A DNA stretch of 64,000 nucleotides, from assembly GCA_041394605.1 (NCBI GenBank), contig JAWKHX010000005.1:372001-436000 (forward strand), in the 5' to 3' direction. Positions 25,730 to 34,149 of this stretch are shown piece after piece. Below the pieces are notes generated by a model that was given only the letters and a program-made list of their open reading frames with translations, searched no databases and was not told where the DNA came from. Positions within the stretch are counted from its first letter, which is position 1, and each line of letters begins with the position of its first letter. The translations under genes and the position numbers were made by a program. The DNA is from UBA668 sp041394605. GTDB lineage: Bacteria; Actinomycetota; Acidimicrobiia; Acidimicrobiales; Ilumatobacteraceae.

Positions 25730-27505
25730 GTGATGCAGATCAAGATCGCGCCGGCCCCGGTGGCGATGCCGTTCAACTACAGCCGGCTGGTGCGGGCGTT
25801 CATGCACACGCCGAACGACACCGGTGCGTTCGAGGCGTCGCAGAACCCGATCATCGTCGGCCAGGCGGGCTACAACTCCGCCTACGGCACCAACTTCCGG
25901 TCGAGCGCCCCGAACGACGGCTTCGTCCGCATCACCGACAACGAGCTGACCTTCAAGACGCTCGCCGGCGGCGCGAGCGGGCCGAGCATGTCCATTGCGA
26001 TGGAGAAGAAGGCGCTCCACGACGAGATGGGTGGCGTCTTCGACCCCATCTACGGCCGAATGTCCGGTGAGCTCGGTGTGGAGGATCCGAACGCGCTGGC
26101 AGGTGCCCAGAACACCTACCTGTATCCGTTCGTCAACCCGGCCACCGAGGTGTTCCAAGGGATCGAGCTACCGCCAGGGGTGGACATCACACCGATCGCA
26201 TCCGCAGATGACGGCACGCAGATCTGGAAGATCACCCACAATGGGGTGGACACGCACACGCTGCACTGGCACCTCTACGACGTACAGGTGATCAACCGAG
26301 TCGGATGGGACGGCATCATCCGGCCTCCAGAGGCGACGGAGCTCGGGTGGAAGGACACCGTGCGGGTCAGCCCGCTCGAGGACACGATCATCGCCATGCG
26401 CCCGATCATCCCGAAGATCCCCTTCGGTGTGCCGGACAGCGTGCGGTTGCTCGATCCGACGATGCCCGAAGGCACGAGCTTCCAGTTCAACCAGGCCTCG
26501 CCGAACGGGTTGCTGAACGTCGTGAACATGAAGGTCAACTTCGGGTGGGAGTACGTGTGGCACTGCCACCTGCTGACGCACGAAGAGATGGACATGATGC
26601 GACCGCAGGCAGTCTTCGTGCAGACGGTGCTGCCCACCGCGCCGGTCCTGACCCGGGACGGTGAGACGGCGACCTTCACCTGGACCGACGGCACGCCCGT
26701 CACCACCTCGATGGACACATGGGGAGACCCATCCAACGAGATCGGGTTCCGGGTGGAACGGGCGAACGTGGTGAATGGTGTGGTCGGGCCGTACAGCGTG
26801 GTCGCGACCGCGCTGGCGAACCAGACGACCTTCACCGACCTGACGATGGATGCGACCGCCTGGTACCGCTACCGGGTGGTGGCGTTCAACGCCTCCGGCG
26901 ACAGCGCGTCGAACGTGATCGAAGTGGTGCCGGTGACCTACACGATCTCCGGGCGTGTCACTGCAGCCGGCCATGGCGTCGCCAACGCGCGAGTCACCCT
27001 GTACTCCACGACCGGCGTGAACCTCACGTCGGCGGTCACCAACGCTCAGGGCGACTACTCGATCGTGTGGATCCCCGGCAGCTACCGCCTCTACGTGCAG
27101 CCCGGCGTGACCGGCTACCCGAGCCAGTGGTACGGCGGGGCCAGCCAGGCGGTGGCGACGGTCTTCAGCGTCAGTGGCGACACCACGATCAACCTGCCGC
27201 TGGCCGGCACCCCAGCCTTCACCCTCTCCGGGTCGGTCACGTTCGCTGGTGGCGGTGCCAACGGCCAGTCGGCCAACGGCGCACGCATCAGCGTGTACGA
27301 CGCGCTGACGGGTCGCTCGCTGACCACCGTGGTCGTGGCGAACGGCAACTACTCGATCGTGTTGGCTCCTGGCAGCTACAAGCTGTACATCCGGCCGAAC
27401 CGCGGTGGCTATGTGTCGCAGTGGTACGGCGGTACCTCACAGGGGACTGCCACGGTGATCACCATCACTGGCGACACGACCCTCAACATCGGGGTGCACA
27501 CCTGA
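25730..27505 (+). pseudogene. Multicopper oxidase, N-terminal half missing, with FN3 and two carboxypeptidase-regulatory-like repeats
   Basis: Only the last cupredoxin domain remains: HTLHWHLYDVQV (HxxHxH copper site) and VWHCHLLTHEEMDMM (T1 and trinuclear ligands). The two N-terminal domains with the first HxH pairs are absent. Homology starts upstream of the GTG at about 25697 (LPGYGPNTRTVMQI), and a TGA in frame at 25676 closes it. Residues 300-400 form a fibronectin III domain, and 405-591 two repeats ending in SQWYGG (GDYSIVWIPGSYRLY and GNYSIVLAPGSYKLY). It lacks a signal peptide, a promoter and half its copper centre, so it is unlikely to be an active oxidase. Confidence 0.75.
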
Positions 27506-27559
27506 CGCTCCACGCCGCCTTCGCCTCCCCACGGGGTGGCGCGCCTCGGCCCCCAGACT

Positions 27560-27590
27560 CCGCTCCTGGTCACCGACCGGCCAGGAGCGG
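27560..27590 (+). terminator. Hairpin downstream of the multicopper oxidase remnant
   Basis: CCGCTCCTGG / CCAGGAGCGG, perfect 10-bp arms with an 11-base loop, 55 bases past the stop and 21 bases before the convergent gene's stop. No T run. Confidence 0.55.
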
Positions 27591-27610
27591 GGTCGCGTCG
27601 ACACGGAGGG

Positions 27611-28015
27611 TCAGGGTTGCGGCCAGGTCAGGCCCTGGCGGTCCACCGCCGCCTCGACGGCCTCGACCAGCCGGTCGATCGAACCTTGGCAGCGGTCCAA
27701 CTCGTCCGGGCCGAGCAGCATCACCATGCCGTCCGCGGTCTCGGCCAGCACCACGGGTACCTGACCGCCGACTGCGGCCCGGGCCGCGGCCGGTTGGTCG
27801 TTGCGGTGGTAGGTGTCGAACGGCACCGGCAGCCCGGCGCGGCAGGCCTTCCACTCCGGTCGCACACGTACCGACCCGTGGGTGATGTCGCACAGCGAGC
27901 AGAGCCGGCGGCCCAGCCGGGCGCCGATCCAGTAGGCGAGGTCGCCGCGGATGGTGCTGTCCGCGTCGTACACGCCGACGAGGCGGATGATGCGTGGCGC
28001 GCCGGTGCCGTCCAT
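27611..28015 (-). CDS. Hypothetical protein with a CxxC motif
   Basis: 134 residues from ATG 28015; GTG 28030 is an alternative. IIRLVGVYDADSTIRGDLAY opens the protein, then RRLCSLCDITHGSVRVRPEW with a CxxC and His that could bind metal or a thiol. The C-terminal third ends in a helix (GSIDRLVEAVEAAVDRQ). No signal peptide or membrane segment. I know similar short proteins exist in actinobacteria but cannot name a function. Divergent from the nitronate monooxygenase gene, 119 bases apart. Confidence 0.7.
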   Translation of the reverse strand: MDGTGAPRIIRLVGVYDADSTIRGDLAYWIGARLGRRLCSLCDITHGSVRVRPEWKACRAGLPVPFDTYHRNDQPAAARAAVGGQVPVVLAETADGMVMLLGPDELDRCQGSIDRLVEAVEAAVDRQGLTWPQP

Positions 28016-28134
28016 TGCGGTGTCCAACACCCTCCGTGTCGCTCGCCTTCCCGGTCCACGCCGGGTGCTGCGGCGAGCGGTTCGGTGCGGCCGCGCTCCA
28101 GCGTGCAGGATTGGGCCGCGGAAAGGACTGCACC

Positions 28135-29112
28135 ATGAGCATCAGCACACGTTTCACCGAGACCTTTGGCGTCGAGCACCCGATCGTCCAGGGCGGCATG
28201 CAGTGGGTCGGCTTCGCCGAGATGGTGGCGCCGGTGGCCAACGCGGGTGCGCTGGGCTTCCTGACTGCGCTGTCCCAGCCCACGCCGGAGGACCTGGCCA
28301 AGGAGATCGCCCGGACCCGGGAGATGACGGACAAGCCGTTCGGCGTCAACCTCACCATCCTCCCGGCCATCAAGCCGCCGCCGTACGCCGAGTACCGCCA
28401 GGCCATCATCGAGGGTGGCATCGAGATCGTGGAGACCGCCGGCTACAAGCCGCAGGAGCACGTGGACCACTTCAAGGAGCACGGCATCAAGGTGATCCAC
28501 AAGTGCACCGCGGTGCGTCATGCACTGTCGGCGGAGCGGATGGGCGTGGACGCCATCTCCATCGACGGGTTCGAGTGCGCCGGTCACCCGGGCGAGGACG
28601 ACATCCCCGGCCTCATCCTCATCCCCGCGGCGGCGAACAAGGTGAAGATCCCGATGCTGGCGTCGGGCGGGTTCGCCGACGGCCGCGGCCTGGTGGCCGC
28701 GCTGGCGCTGGGTGCGGACGGCATCAACATGGGCACCCGCTTCTGCGTCACCAAGGAGGCGCCGATCCACGAGGCGTTCAAGCAGCGCATGGTGCAGAAC
28801 GACGAGCGCGACACGAAGCTGATCTTCCGCACCCTGCACAACACGGCACGGGTGATGAAGAACGCGGTCAGCTCCGAGGTGGTCGACATCGAGGCCAAGG
28901 GCGGCGCCAAGTTCGAGGACATCATGCATTTGGTGGCCGGCAGTCGCGGTCAACAGGCGATGAAGGACGGCGACCCCGACGGCGGCATCTGGTCCGCCGG
29001 AATGGTGCAAGGCCTGATCAACGACATCCCGACGGTGAAGGAGTTGATCGACCGGATCATCAGCGAGGCCGAGGAGATCATCACCGCCCGCCTCTCTGGC
29101 GTCGTGAAGTGA
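28135..29112 (+). CDS. Nitronate monooxygenase family flavoprotein
   Basis: 325 residues. An FMN-binding TIM barrel of the 2-nitropropane dioxygenase/FabK type: IVQGGMQWVG at the N-terminus, DGFECAGHPG (catalytic-region His), IPMLASGGFADGRG and ADGINMGTRF for FMN phosphate binding. It would oxidise nitronates such as propionate 3-nitronate, or act on enoyl-type substrates; the family is broad. ATG 28135 has GGAAAGGA upstream. Intact, although flanked by broken genes. Confidence 0.9.
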   Translation: MSISTRFTETFGVEHPIVQGGMQWVGFAEMVAPVANAGALGFLTALSQPTPEDLAKEIARTREMTDKPFGVNLTILPAIKPPPYAEYRQAIIEGGIEIVETAGYKPQEHVDHFKEHGIKVIHKCTAVRHALSAERMGVDAISIDGFECAGHPGEDDIPGLILIPAAANKVKIPMLASGGFADGRGLVAALALGADGINMGTRFCVTKEAPIHEAFKQRMVQNDERDTKLIFRTLHNTARVMKNAVSSEVVDIEAKGGAKFEDIMHLVAGSRGQQAMKDGDPDGGIWSAGMVQGLINDIPTVKELIDRIISEAEEIITARLSGVVK

Positions 29113-29147
29113 TCTGAGTCGGCGGCGACGCCGCGGTGCGTCAGATC
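29111..29147. repeat. Inverted repeat at the nitronate monooxygenase / parE junction
   Basis: GATCTGA and TCAGATC are 7-bp arms 23 bases apart, with GGCG/CGCC inside. The first arm contains the stop region of the oxygenase gene; the second supplies the stop codon of the parE remnant. Confidence 0.4.
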
Positions 29148-29200
29148 GCCTCGGTTACGTCGGCCGTGGCCCGCTCGCGCAGCCTGACGGGTTTGGGCAC
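29141..29200 (-). pseudogene. ParE-type toxin gene, 5' remnant
   Basis: GTG 29200 opens 7 bases after the parD stop. The 19 codons read VPKPVRLRERATADVTEAI and then stop. This matches the first strand and helix of RelE/ParE toxins (xxLRPRAxADIxEAxxY). The remaining 75 or so residues are missing; the nitronate monooxygenase gene lies in their place. Short, so the family call is an inference from position plus motif. Confidence 0.5.
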
Positions 29201-29207
29201 GGCGGGT

Positions 29208-29441
29208 TCAGCCGCCCGAGCGAACGCGGTCTCGCAGGCCGTCGAAGAACGACTCAACGGCCACCGGGCCGAGTGGCGACGAGGCTCCCTCGACGAGGAC
29301 CCAGCGGAGGCGCTCGCGGTCCTGATCGCGCCGGACCAGATCGCGCACGTACTCGCTCGTCGAGCCGTAACCGCCGGTATCGACGCGCGCGTCGACGAAC
29401 GACTTCAGTTCATCCGGCAGCGACACGTTCATCGTCGACAT
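29208..29441 (-). CDS. ParD-like ribbon-helix-helix antitoxin
   Basis: 77 residues from ATG 29441. MNVSLPDELKSFVDARVDTG is the ribbon-helix-helix DNA-binding head, and STSEYVRDLVRRDQDRERL the helix typical of the ParD/CC2985 family. The C-terminal arm that would cover the toxin is shorter than usual in spacing but present. Its partner survives only as a 19-codon scrap, so it is an orphan antitoxin. TACCGT 7 bases upstream of the ATG gives a leaderless promoter. Confidence 0.82.
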   Translation of the reverse strand: MSTMNVSLPDELKSFVDARVDTGGYGSTSEYVRDLVRRDQDRERLRWVLVEGASSPLGPVAVESFFDGLRDRVRSGG

Positions 29442-29448
29442 TGAAGGG

Positions 29449-29454
29449 ACGGTA
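29449..29454 (-). promoter_or_regulatory. Leaderless promoter -10 (parD)
   Basis: TACCGT on the minus strand, 7 bases, ATG 29441. This decides for the shorter start over 29468. Confidence 0.5.
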
Positions 29455-29562
29455 TCGGTGGTTGGCAACCCTTGCCATCAGGTCTCGTGACCTATGGCTG
29501 TGGGTCTCACTTCGGCCGAGCGTTACCGGCCGCGGTGAGCGAGGCGGTCGGCGAGGCACAGG

Positions 29563-29936
29563 TCAGTCGGGCTGGAGCGGAAGGCTGCGGATCCGGATGC
29601 GTTCGTCGTCGAGGACGACCACGGCCCCGGTCTCCAGGTCCATCGAGACGACGCCGAGGTTCGCCAAGATGAGCGCTGCGATCTCGTGGGCCCGACGGCC
29701 CGGTTGTCGACGCAGCAGCAAGATCGACGGTCCGGTCGCGTTGGAAGCGGCGAGCAGGTCGCCGAAGTCGGTATCCGCGGACACGATCACACGGCGTGCT
29801 TGGCGTGCTGCCTCCAGCACGTCGCCGTCAGGCGACCTCAGCAGATTGAGATCACGAACGTGGACCGCATCGTGGCCGGCATCGACCAGCAGCCCGCAAG
29901 GCATGGTGACTGGTTCTCGTCGAGCAGGAACTTCAC
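29563..29936 (-). pseudogene. DUF5615 PIN-like toxin, frameshifted
   Basis: GTG 29936 overlaps the stop of the DUF433 gene (GTGA). The first frame gives VKFLLDENQSPCLAG, the invariant start of DUF5615 proteins (KFLLDEN with the first acidic PIN residues). After about 14 codons, in a GGG run near 29895, the frame must move by one base to reach GLLVDAGHDAVHVRDLNLL, ARRVIVSADTDFGDLLA and the rest to 29563. One missing G would restore a full protein of about 125 residues. A real mutation or a sequence error cannot be told apart here. Confidence 0.78.
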
Positions 29937-30163
29937 GCCGGCTGGCGGAGGGGTAGCTCCCGTTCCCGGACCGCCAGGGCTGCGTACCGGAGCGACTCGG
30001 CGATGTCCTCCGCCTCGAGGTCCGGGTGCTCACCGAGAATCTCGTCGACTGTCATCCCGTCCGCAACCATCGCGACCACGGTCGCAACCGGGAAGCGGAG
30101 GTCGCGCACGCACGGCACCCCTCCCATGCGCTTCGGGTCGACGGTGATCCGCATGAACGTCAC
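29933..30163 (-). CDS. DUF433 antitoxin-like protein
   Basis: 76 residues from GTG 30163. RITVDPKRMGGVPCVRDLRF is the DUF433 signature, and FPVATVVAMVADGMTVDEIL with HPDLEAEDIAESLRYA is its helix-turn-helix-like helical part. DUF433 genes are regularly found in front of DUF5615 PIN-like toxins, as here with a GTGA overlap. TAGCCT 6 bases before GTG 30163 supports this start over ATG 30154. Confidence 0.88.
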   Translation of the reverse strand: MTFMRITVDPKRMGGVPCVRDLRFPVATVVAMVADGMTVDEILGEHPDLEAEDIAESLRYAALAVRERELPLRQPA

Positions 30164-30169
30164 GCGCTC

Positions 30170-30175
30170 AGGCTA
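30170..30175 (-). promoter_or_regulatory. Leaderless promoter -10 (DUF433 gene)
   Basis: TAGCCT on the minus strand, 6 bases, GTG 30163. Confidence 0.5.
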
Positions 30176-30344
30176 CCCCTGCCCGTTGTCCGGGCGCTGC
30201 GACTTGCCGCGCCGCTCGTTGCCGGCGACGTGACCGCGGGCCCGCCGATCGCCAGAGCCTCAGCGTCTCGATCTCCAAACATGAGCGCGACATGAGCGCG
30301 GAGTTGCTCGCCCCGCGGTGCTACCGCCGCACGGATCTGCAGCG

Positions 30345-30379
30345 AAAACGCAGGTGAGCGGCCCCGAAGGACCGCTCAC
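30345..30379 (-). terminator. Terminator of the tRNA-Arg gene
   Basis: On the minus strand GTGAGCGGTCC pairs with GGGCCGCTCAC (one G-U pair) around a TTCG tetraloop, followed after 5 bases by TTTT. It starts 8 bases after the tRNA 3' end. Confidence 0.8.
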
Positions 30380-30386
30380 CGCACGG

Positions 30387-30459
30387 CGCGCTCGAAGGGA
30401 CTCGAACCCCTAACCTTTTGATCCGTAGTCAAATGCTCTATCCATTGAGCTACGAGCGC
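30387..30459 (-). tRNA. tRNA-Arg (anticodon ACG)
   Basis: 73 bases fold as a standard cloverleaf: acceptor GCGCTCG/CGAGCGC, D stem GCTC/GAGC with loop AATGGATA, anticodon stem TTTGA/TCAAA with loop CTACGGA (anticodon ACG), variable AGGTT, T arm AGGGG-TTCGAGT-CCCTT, discriminator G. CCA is not encoded. An intrinsic terminator follows. Confidence 0.95.
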
Positions 30460-30509
30460 TTGCGGGTGCCGAGTCTAGAGGCGCCGCCGCACATCGGCTA
30501 CCCGATTCG

Positions 30510-31139
30510 TCACAGGCGGGCATCCAGCACGGGGACGGCGCCGTGCAGGTCGTCCAGCGCCGGGCGGCGGCCCATGGCACCCATCAGCAGGCTCTGACCG
30601 GGGCCGGTGATCTCCGCGCCGTCACCCCATGTCCAGTCCATGTCCTCCGCTACCAGGCGCAGACCTTGCAGGCGCTTGCGTGGCAGGAACGTGCCACGGT
30701 CGCGGCCGGACGTGACGAACTCCAAGGCCGCCCGCACCGCGTCGTGTGGCACCACCCGGCGAATGCCCAAAGGGCGGCGGATGTCGTCGCCGTGCACGAT
30801 CACATCGGTGAGCGGCGCCACCAAGCCCACGGGAGGGTGCTTGGTGTTGTGCGCGTTGGCCCGCATGGACGCGGTGATCTCGTGGATCGGCCGGCGCACC
30901 AACTCCTTCGTCAGCACGTCCACCGCCCGGGGGAACGAACCCCTGGCCCGCAGCACCCGCCACATGAACGCCGGGGTGGACACACTCCACAGGAACGTCA
31001 GATGGGCGGCCACATGGTGCACCGTCCACCCATGGCACAACGACGGGGTCTCGAGCTGTGCAGGCGTGAGCGTCTCCAAGAGGCCCGCGAGTGCCTCACG
31101 TTCGACCGCCACCGCCGCGGCGATCTGTTCCTGTTCCAC
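30510..31139 (-). CDS. DinB/maleylpyruvate isomerase-family (mycothiol-type) protein
   Basis: 209 residues. The N-terminal four-helix DinB fold shows LCHGWTVHHVAAHL (first metal-type His) and VIVHGDDIRRPLG (third His), the pattern of TIGR03083-like proteins, many of which use mycothiol. The start is GTG 31139 with GGGAGG upstream. Cytoplasmic; substrate unknown. One of three members in this window (see 48098 and 62642). Confidence 0.85.
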   Translation of the reverse strand: MEQEQIAAAVAVEREALAGLLETLTPAQLETPSLCHGWTVHHVAAHLTFLWSVSTPAFMWRVLRARGSFPRAVDVLTKELVRRPIHEITASMRANAHNTKHPPVGLVAPLTDVIVHGDDIRRPLGIRRVVPHDAVRAALEFVTSGRDRGTFLPRKRLQGLRLVAEDMDWTWGDGAEITGPGQSLLMGAMGRRPALDDLHGAVPVLDARL

Positions 31140-31166
31140 CGGAACCTCCCTGGGTTCGGCGCAACC

Positions 31167-32633
31167 CTACAGCGCCCAGGGTCCCCAGCCGCCTGCCCGG
31201 TTGTAGAGGGCGAGGGCGGCGTAGGCGTTCAACATCGGGTCGAACAGCTGCTGGGCGGACGTGACGCCCAAGCCGGCCAGCCAACCCTTGTGCACGTTGA
31301 AGTAGATCTGGAACAGGCCGTAGCAGCAGTAGTTCTTCGCCGTCGGCACCAGGTTGCTCTCCCGGGTGGCGATGCGCACGGCCTCGTCCTCGAGATCGTC
31401 GGGCCACACCTGCCGGATGATGGCCTCCACCTCGGCCCGCGTGTAGTTGGTCTTGGTGGGAACCGTGGTGGGGGCAGCCGTGGTGGTGGTGGGCTTGGCC
31501 GTGGTGGTGGGCGCCTGCGTGGTGGGCGCGGCGGTGGTGGGCACCGCGGTGGTGGGTGCGGAGGCGTTGGCCGGCAGGCAGACGGTCTGGCCGGGGAACA
31601 ACGGCGAGGCCGCGGTCGCCTTGTTGATGGCGTACAGGTCGGTGACCTTCACGCTCACCTTCTGGGCGATGAAGATCCAGTAGTCGCCGTTCACCACCGT
31701 GTAGGTCTTGGCGCACGCCGGTGCAGCCTCGGCGGTCTCCACCTGCGCCGGCTGGGTGGCCGACGGCGGTGCGGCTGCGGTGGTGGCGGGCGTTGCCGTG
31801 GTGACGGGGGCTGCCGTGGTGGCGGGTGCATTGCTGGCTGTGGCGCCGCCGGACTGCGAGGCAGCGGTGGCCGGGGCGGCCTGACCACTGGTGGCGACGG
31901 CCCCATCTCCAGCAGCCTCAGAGGGCGCGGCGGGATCGACCGCATCACCGGAACCCGGGGCGGTGCCCGTGGCGATGGTGGCCGGCTGCTCCGGGGCCGG
32001 CGCAGTGGAGGCGGAGTCCGAGCCGGAGCGCAGGCCCAACGCCACCGGGATGCACAGGGCGATCACCAACGCCAGCGTGCCGACACGGCGCAGCAGAGGG
32101 TCCACCTGCTGCAGCCCACCGGACAGCGCGGTCCGGGCGCTGGCACGGGTGACGGGCACCGTGGCGGGCGCCTCGGTGACCCGCGGAAGGCTGCCGGTGT
32201 GCTGGCGAGAACCGGCGGGGCGGGGCGGTGCCGCCGGGCGGCGGACACTGGGCCGGGCGACCTGTGCGGTGTCGCCCGTGCGGGGCACCTTGCGCACGGC
32301 GGGGCCGGTGGGGCGCGGTACAGAGTGCACCGGGGCCGGGCGCAACTGGAAGCCGTTGTCGCTGGCGGGGGCTACCTCGTCGAACTCGTCGTCCAGATCG
32401 TCGAACAGGGTGTGGTCGTACACCCGGGGCTGGGGGGCCGGAGCAGGCTGCTCGGCGCCGAAGTCCCACTCGTCGTGGTGGCGATGAAGGGCCTGGCCGA
32501 TCTTCGGCAGGGCCTGGGTGATCTTCGGGATCGACTGGGTGATGCGCCCGAGGCGCGACGTGGGCTCGTCCTTCCAGAACCCGTAGTCGTCCTCGGCCGG
32601 CTCGCCGGACCAGTTGTCGAACTGCTCGCGCAT
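31167..32633 (-). CDS. LysM and lytic transglycosylase-like cell wall protein
   Basis: 488 residues. A cytoplasmic, charged N-terminal part of about 175 residues, one membrane helix (VGTLALVIALCIPVALGL), Ala/Thr/Pro-rich linkers, a LysM domain (YTVVNGDYWIFIAQKVSVKV then FPGQTVCLP) and a C-terminal SLT-type domain with IATRESNLVPTAKN (catalytic-type Glu) and YGLFQIYFNVH. It should bind and cut peptidoglycan outside the membrane. The long cytoplasmic head is unusual and could link the enzyme to division or growth proteins. Confidence 0.87.
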   Translation of the reverse strand: MREQFDNWSGEPAEDDYGFWKDEPTSRLGRITQSIPKITQALPKIGQALHRHHDEWDFGAEQPAPAPQPRVYDHTLFDDLDDEFDEVAPASDNGFQLRPAPVHSVPRPTGPAVRKVPRTGDTAQVARPSVRRPAAPPRPAGSRQHTGSLPRVTEAPATVPVTRASARTALSGGLQQVDPLLRRVGTLALVIALCIPVALGLRSGSDSASTAPAPEQPATIATGTAPGSGDAVDPAAPSEAAGDGAVATSGQAAPATAASQSGGATASNAPATTAAPVTTATPATTAAAPPSATQPAQVETAEAAPACAKTYTVVNGDYWIFIAQKVSVKVTDLYAINKATAASPLFPGQTVCLPANASAPTTAVPTTAAPTTQAPTTTAKPTTTTAAPTTVPTKTNYTRAEVEAIIRQVWPDDLEDEAVRIATRESNLVPTAKNYCCYGLFQIYFNVHKGWLAGLGVTSAQQLFDPMLNAYAALALYNRAGGWGPWAL

Positions 32634-32829
32634 GATCGCTCGTCACCCCTTTCGGACCCGCCTGGGCCGTTGGCCGTGAAAGATGACGATCTGTCTACAC
32701 CGCTTGTCATGAAAACGCAACAGTGTGTCAGATGGATGACGACAAGTGGTGGATGGTCGGCGCCTCCGTCCACCACCCTCCGCGGTCGGTGTTAGGGTCC
32801 CCTTCCGTGGGCGTCCCGACGAGCGGCCC
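32634..32829. other. Divergent promoter region with hairpin and mini-ORF
   Basis: 196 bases between divergent genes. 32746-32756 pairs with 32766-32776 (GTGGTGGATGG / CCGTCCACCAC, one G-T pair). TAGGGT at 32793-32798 lies 8 bases before a GTG that opens an 8-codon frame (32807-32833, VGVPTSGP), whose TGA overlaps the ATG of the next gene. The mini-ORF may deliver ribosomes to that gene, or may be chance. Confidence 0.3.
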
Positions 32830-34146
32830 ATGAGCCGGCCAGGGGCGGCACGGCTCCTTGCGAGGGTGATCGTGTTCGCCGCACTGAGCGTGGCGATCTC
32901 CCTGGTTTTCGCCTGGGCCGCCGACCGTCTGCCGGCAGTCGCCTGGGTGGTGGGCCTGGCCGCACTGGCCATCCTCGGCTGGACCGTCTACCAGCTGTTG
33001 CGGTCCCCCCGGCCGCTGCAGGCCGCCCTACTCACCGGCGCCGCTGCCGTGCTGGCGATGGCGATGGCGGTCGTCATCGACAACCTCACCGAGCCGTCCA
33101 CCGCTGCCGCCCGGCCCGACGACACGGCCACGGCGACGTCGGCCACGGCAGGCTCGTCACCATCGGAAACCACCGCAGGCACCCCCGGCACCCCCGGCAC
33201 CGCAGGGACCGACGCACCCACCACCGTCGCTGCCGGCACCGGGCGGCCCATCGGTCTCACCGTGGCCAGCGACGGTGTGCTGGACCGCGTGACCATCGGG
33301 TTCGACGGTGACGCCCTCACGACGGCCGGCCCGGACGTGTGGCTGTTCTCCCTGGAGCGTCCCGGCGAGCCGGTGCATCTCACCCTCGGCGGGGGCGCCG
33401 TTGCCGTGGCGGAGCAACCCTTCGGCACCGACGTCACCGCCACCACCAACGGTACCGACCTCGCCGTGGAGGTCGCGCCCGCGGGCGGCGGGGCCTGGGC
33501 GGTGGTGCGCGGCGACGCTCGTGTTCCCGACCTCGGCCACCTGTCCGCGGACGGGGTGGTGGACACGTCGTCCGCCGGGCCGTTGGCCACCGAACTGGAA
33601 GCCGCGCTGGTTCGCATCGAACTGGCGGTGCCCGCGCTGCAGCCCGCCACGGCCGACTATGTGATGTCGCTGGTGGGCCGGCAACTGCTGCCGGGCACCT
33701 TCGTACTCGACCGCCGCCCGCTGGACGACCCGTCGGCCGCCGCCACCCAGGTGGTGTTCGTGGTCGCTCCACCAACCCTGTCGCAGACCGGTGGCACGGA
33801 CCCCACCACCGGCGTCTGGTTCACCGCCACCGGCCGCCGTTCGTGCTCCGCCGGTGCGTGCACCGCAGCGGACGACCTGGTGTTCCCCATCGACGCTGCG
33901 CTGGCCATCCTCGACCAACCCGACCAACTGGTGCTCAACCCCCTCCCGCCGGGCGACCACCAGGGCGTCGCCACCACCTGCGCCGACGTCACCGGCGCGC
34001 CCGACGGCGGGCCCACCCCCGGCCCCACCTGCTGGCTGCCCGACGGGCGGCCGACCCTGCTCGAGCGACCCTCCGTGGGCGACCGGTTGGAACTGGTGGC
34101 CACCTCTGACGCTCCCGACCCCGAACGGATCCAACCACCGGAGTGA
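32830..34146 (+). CDS. Membrane protein with large outside domain, partner of the giant protein
   Basis: 438 residues. Three N-terminal membrane helices (VIVFAALSVAISLVFAWA, AWVVGLAALAILGWTVY, ALLTGAAAVLAMAMAVV), a Thr/Ala/Gly-rich linker (GTPGTPGTAGTD) and an outside domain of about 300 residues with beta-rich character and two Cys pairs (RRSCSAGACTA; TTCADVT and PTCWLPDG). No family recognised. Its stop is 3 bases before the ATG of the 2152-residue protein, so they form a tight operon and are likely to interact. ATG 32830 is preferred, since the frame upstream lacks a good start. Confidence 0.78.
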   Translation: MSRPGAARLLARVIVFAALSVAISLVFAWAADRLPAVAWVVGLAALAILGWTVYQLLRSPRPLQAALLTGAAAVLAMAMAVVIDNLTEPSTAAARPDDTATATSATAGSSPSETTAGTPGTPGTAGTDAPTTVAAGTGRPIGLTVASDGVLDRVTIGFDGDALTTAGPDVWLFSLERPGEPVHLTLGGGAVAVAEQPFGTDVTATTNGTDLAVEVAPAGGGAWAVVRGDARVPDLGHLSADGVVDTSSAGPLATELEAALVRIELAVPALQPATADYVMSLVGRQLLPGTFVLDRRPLDDPSAAATQVVFVVAPPTLSQTGGTDPTTGVWFTATGRRSCSAGACTAADDLVFPIDAALAILDQPDQLVLNPLPPGDHQGVATTCADVTGAPDGGPTPGPTCWLPDGRPTLLERPSVGDRLELVATSDAPDPERIQPPE

Positions 34147-34149
34147 CCC

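Noticed and set aside
30387..30459. Integration site (att) at the tRNA-Arg 3' end
   Set aside because: I looked for a second copy of the T-arm and acceptor sequence in the window and saw none; no integrase gene is present.
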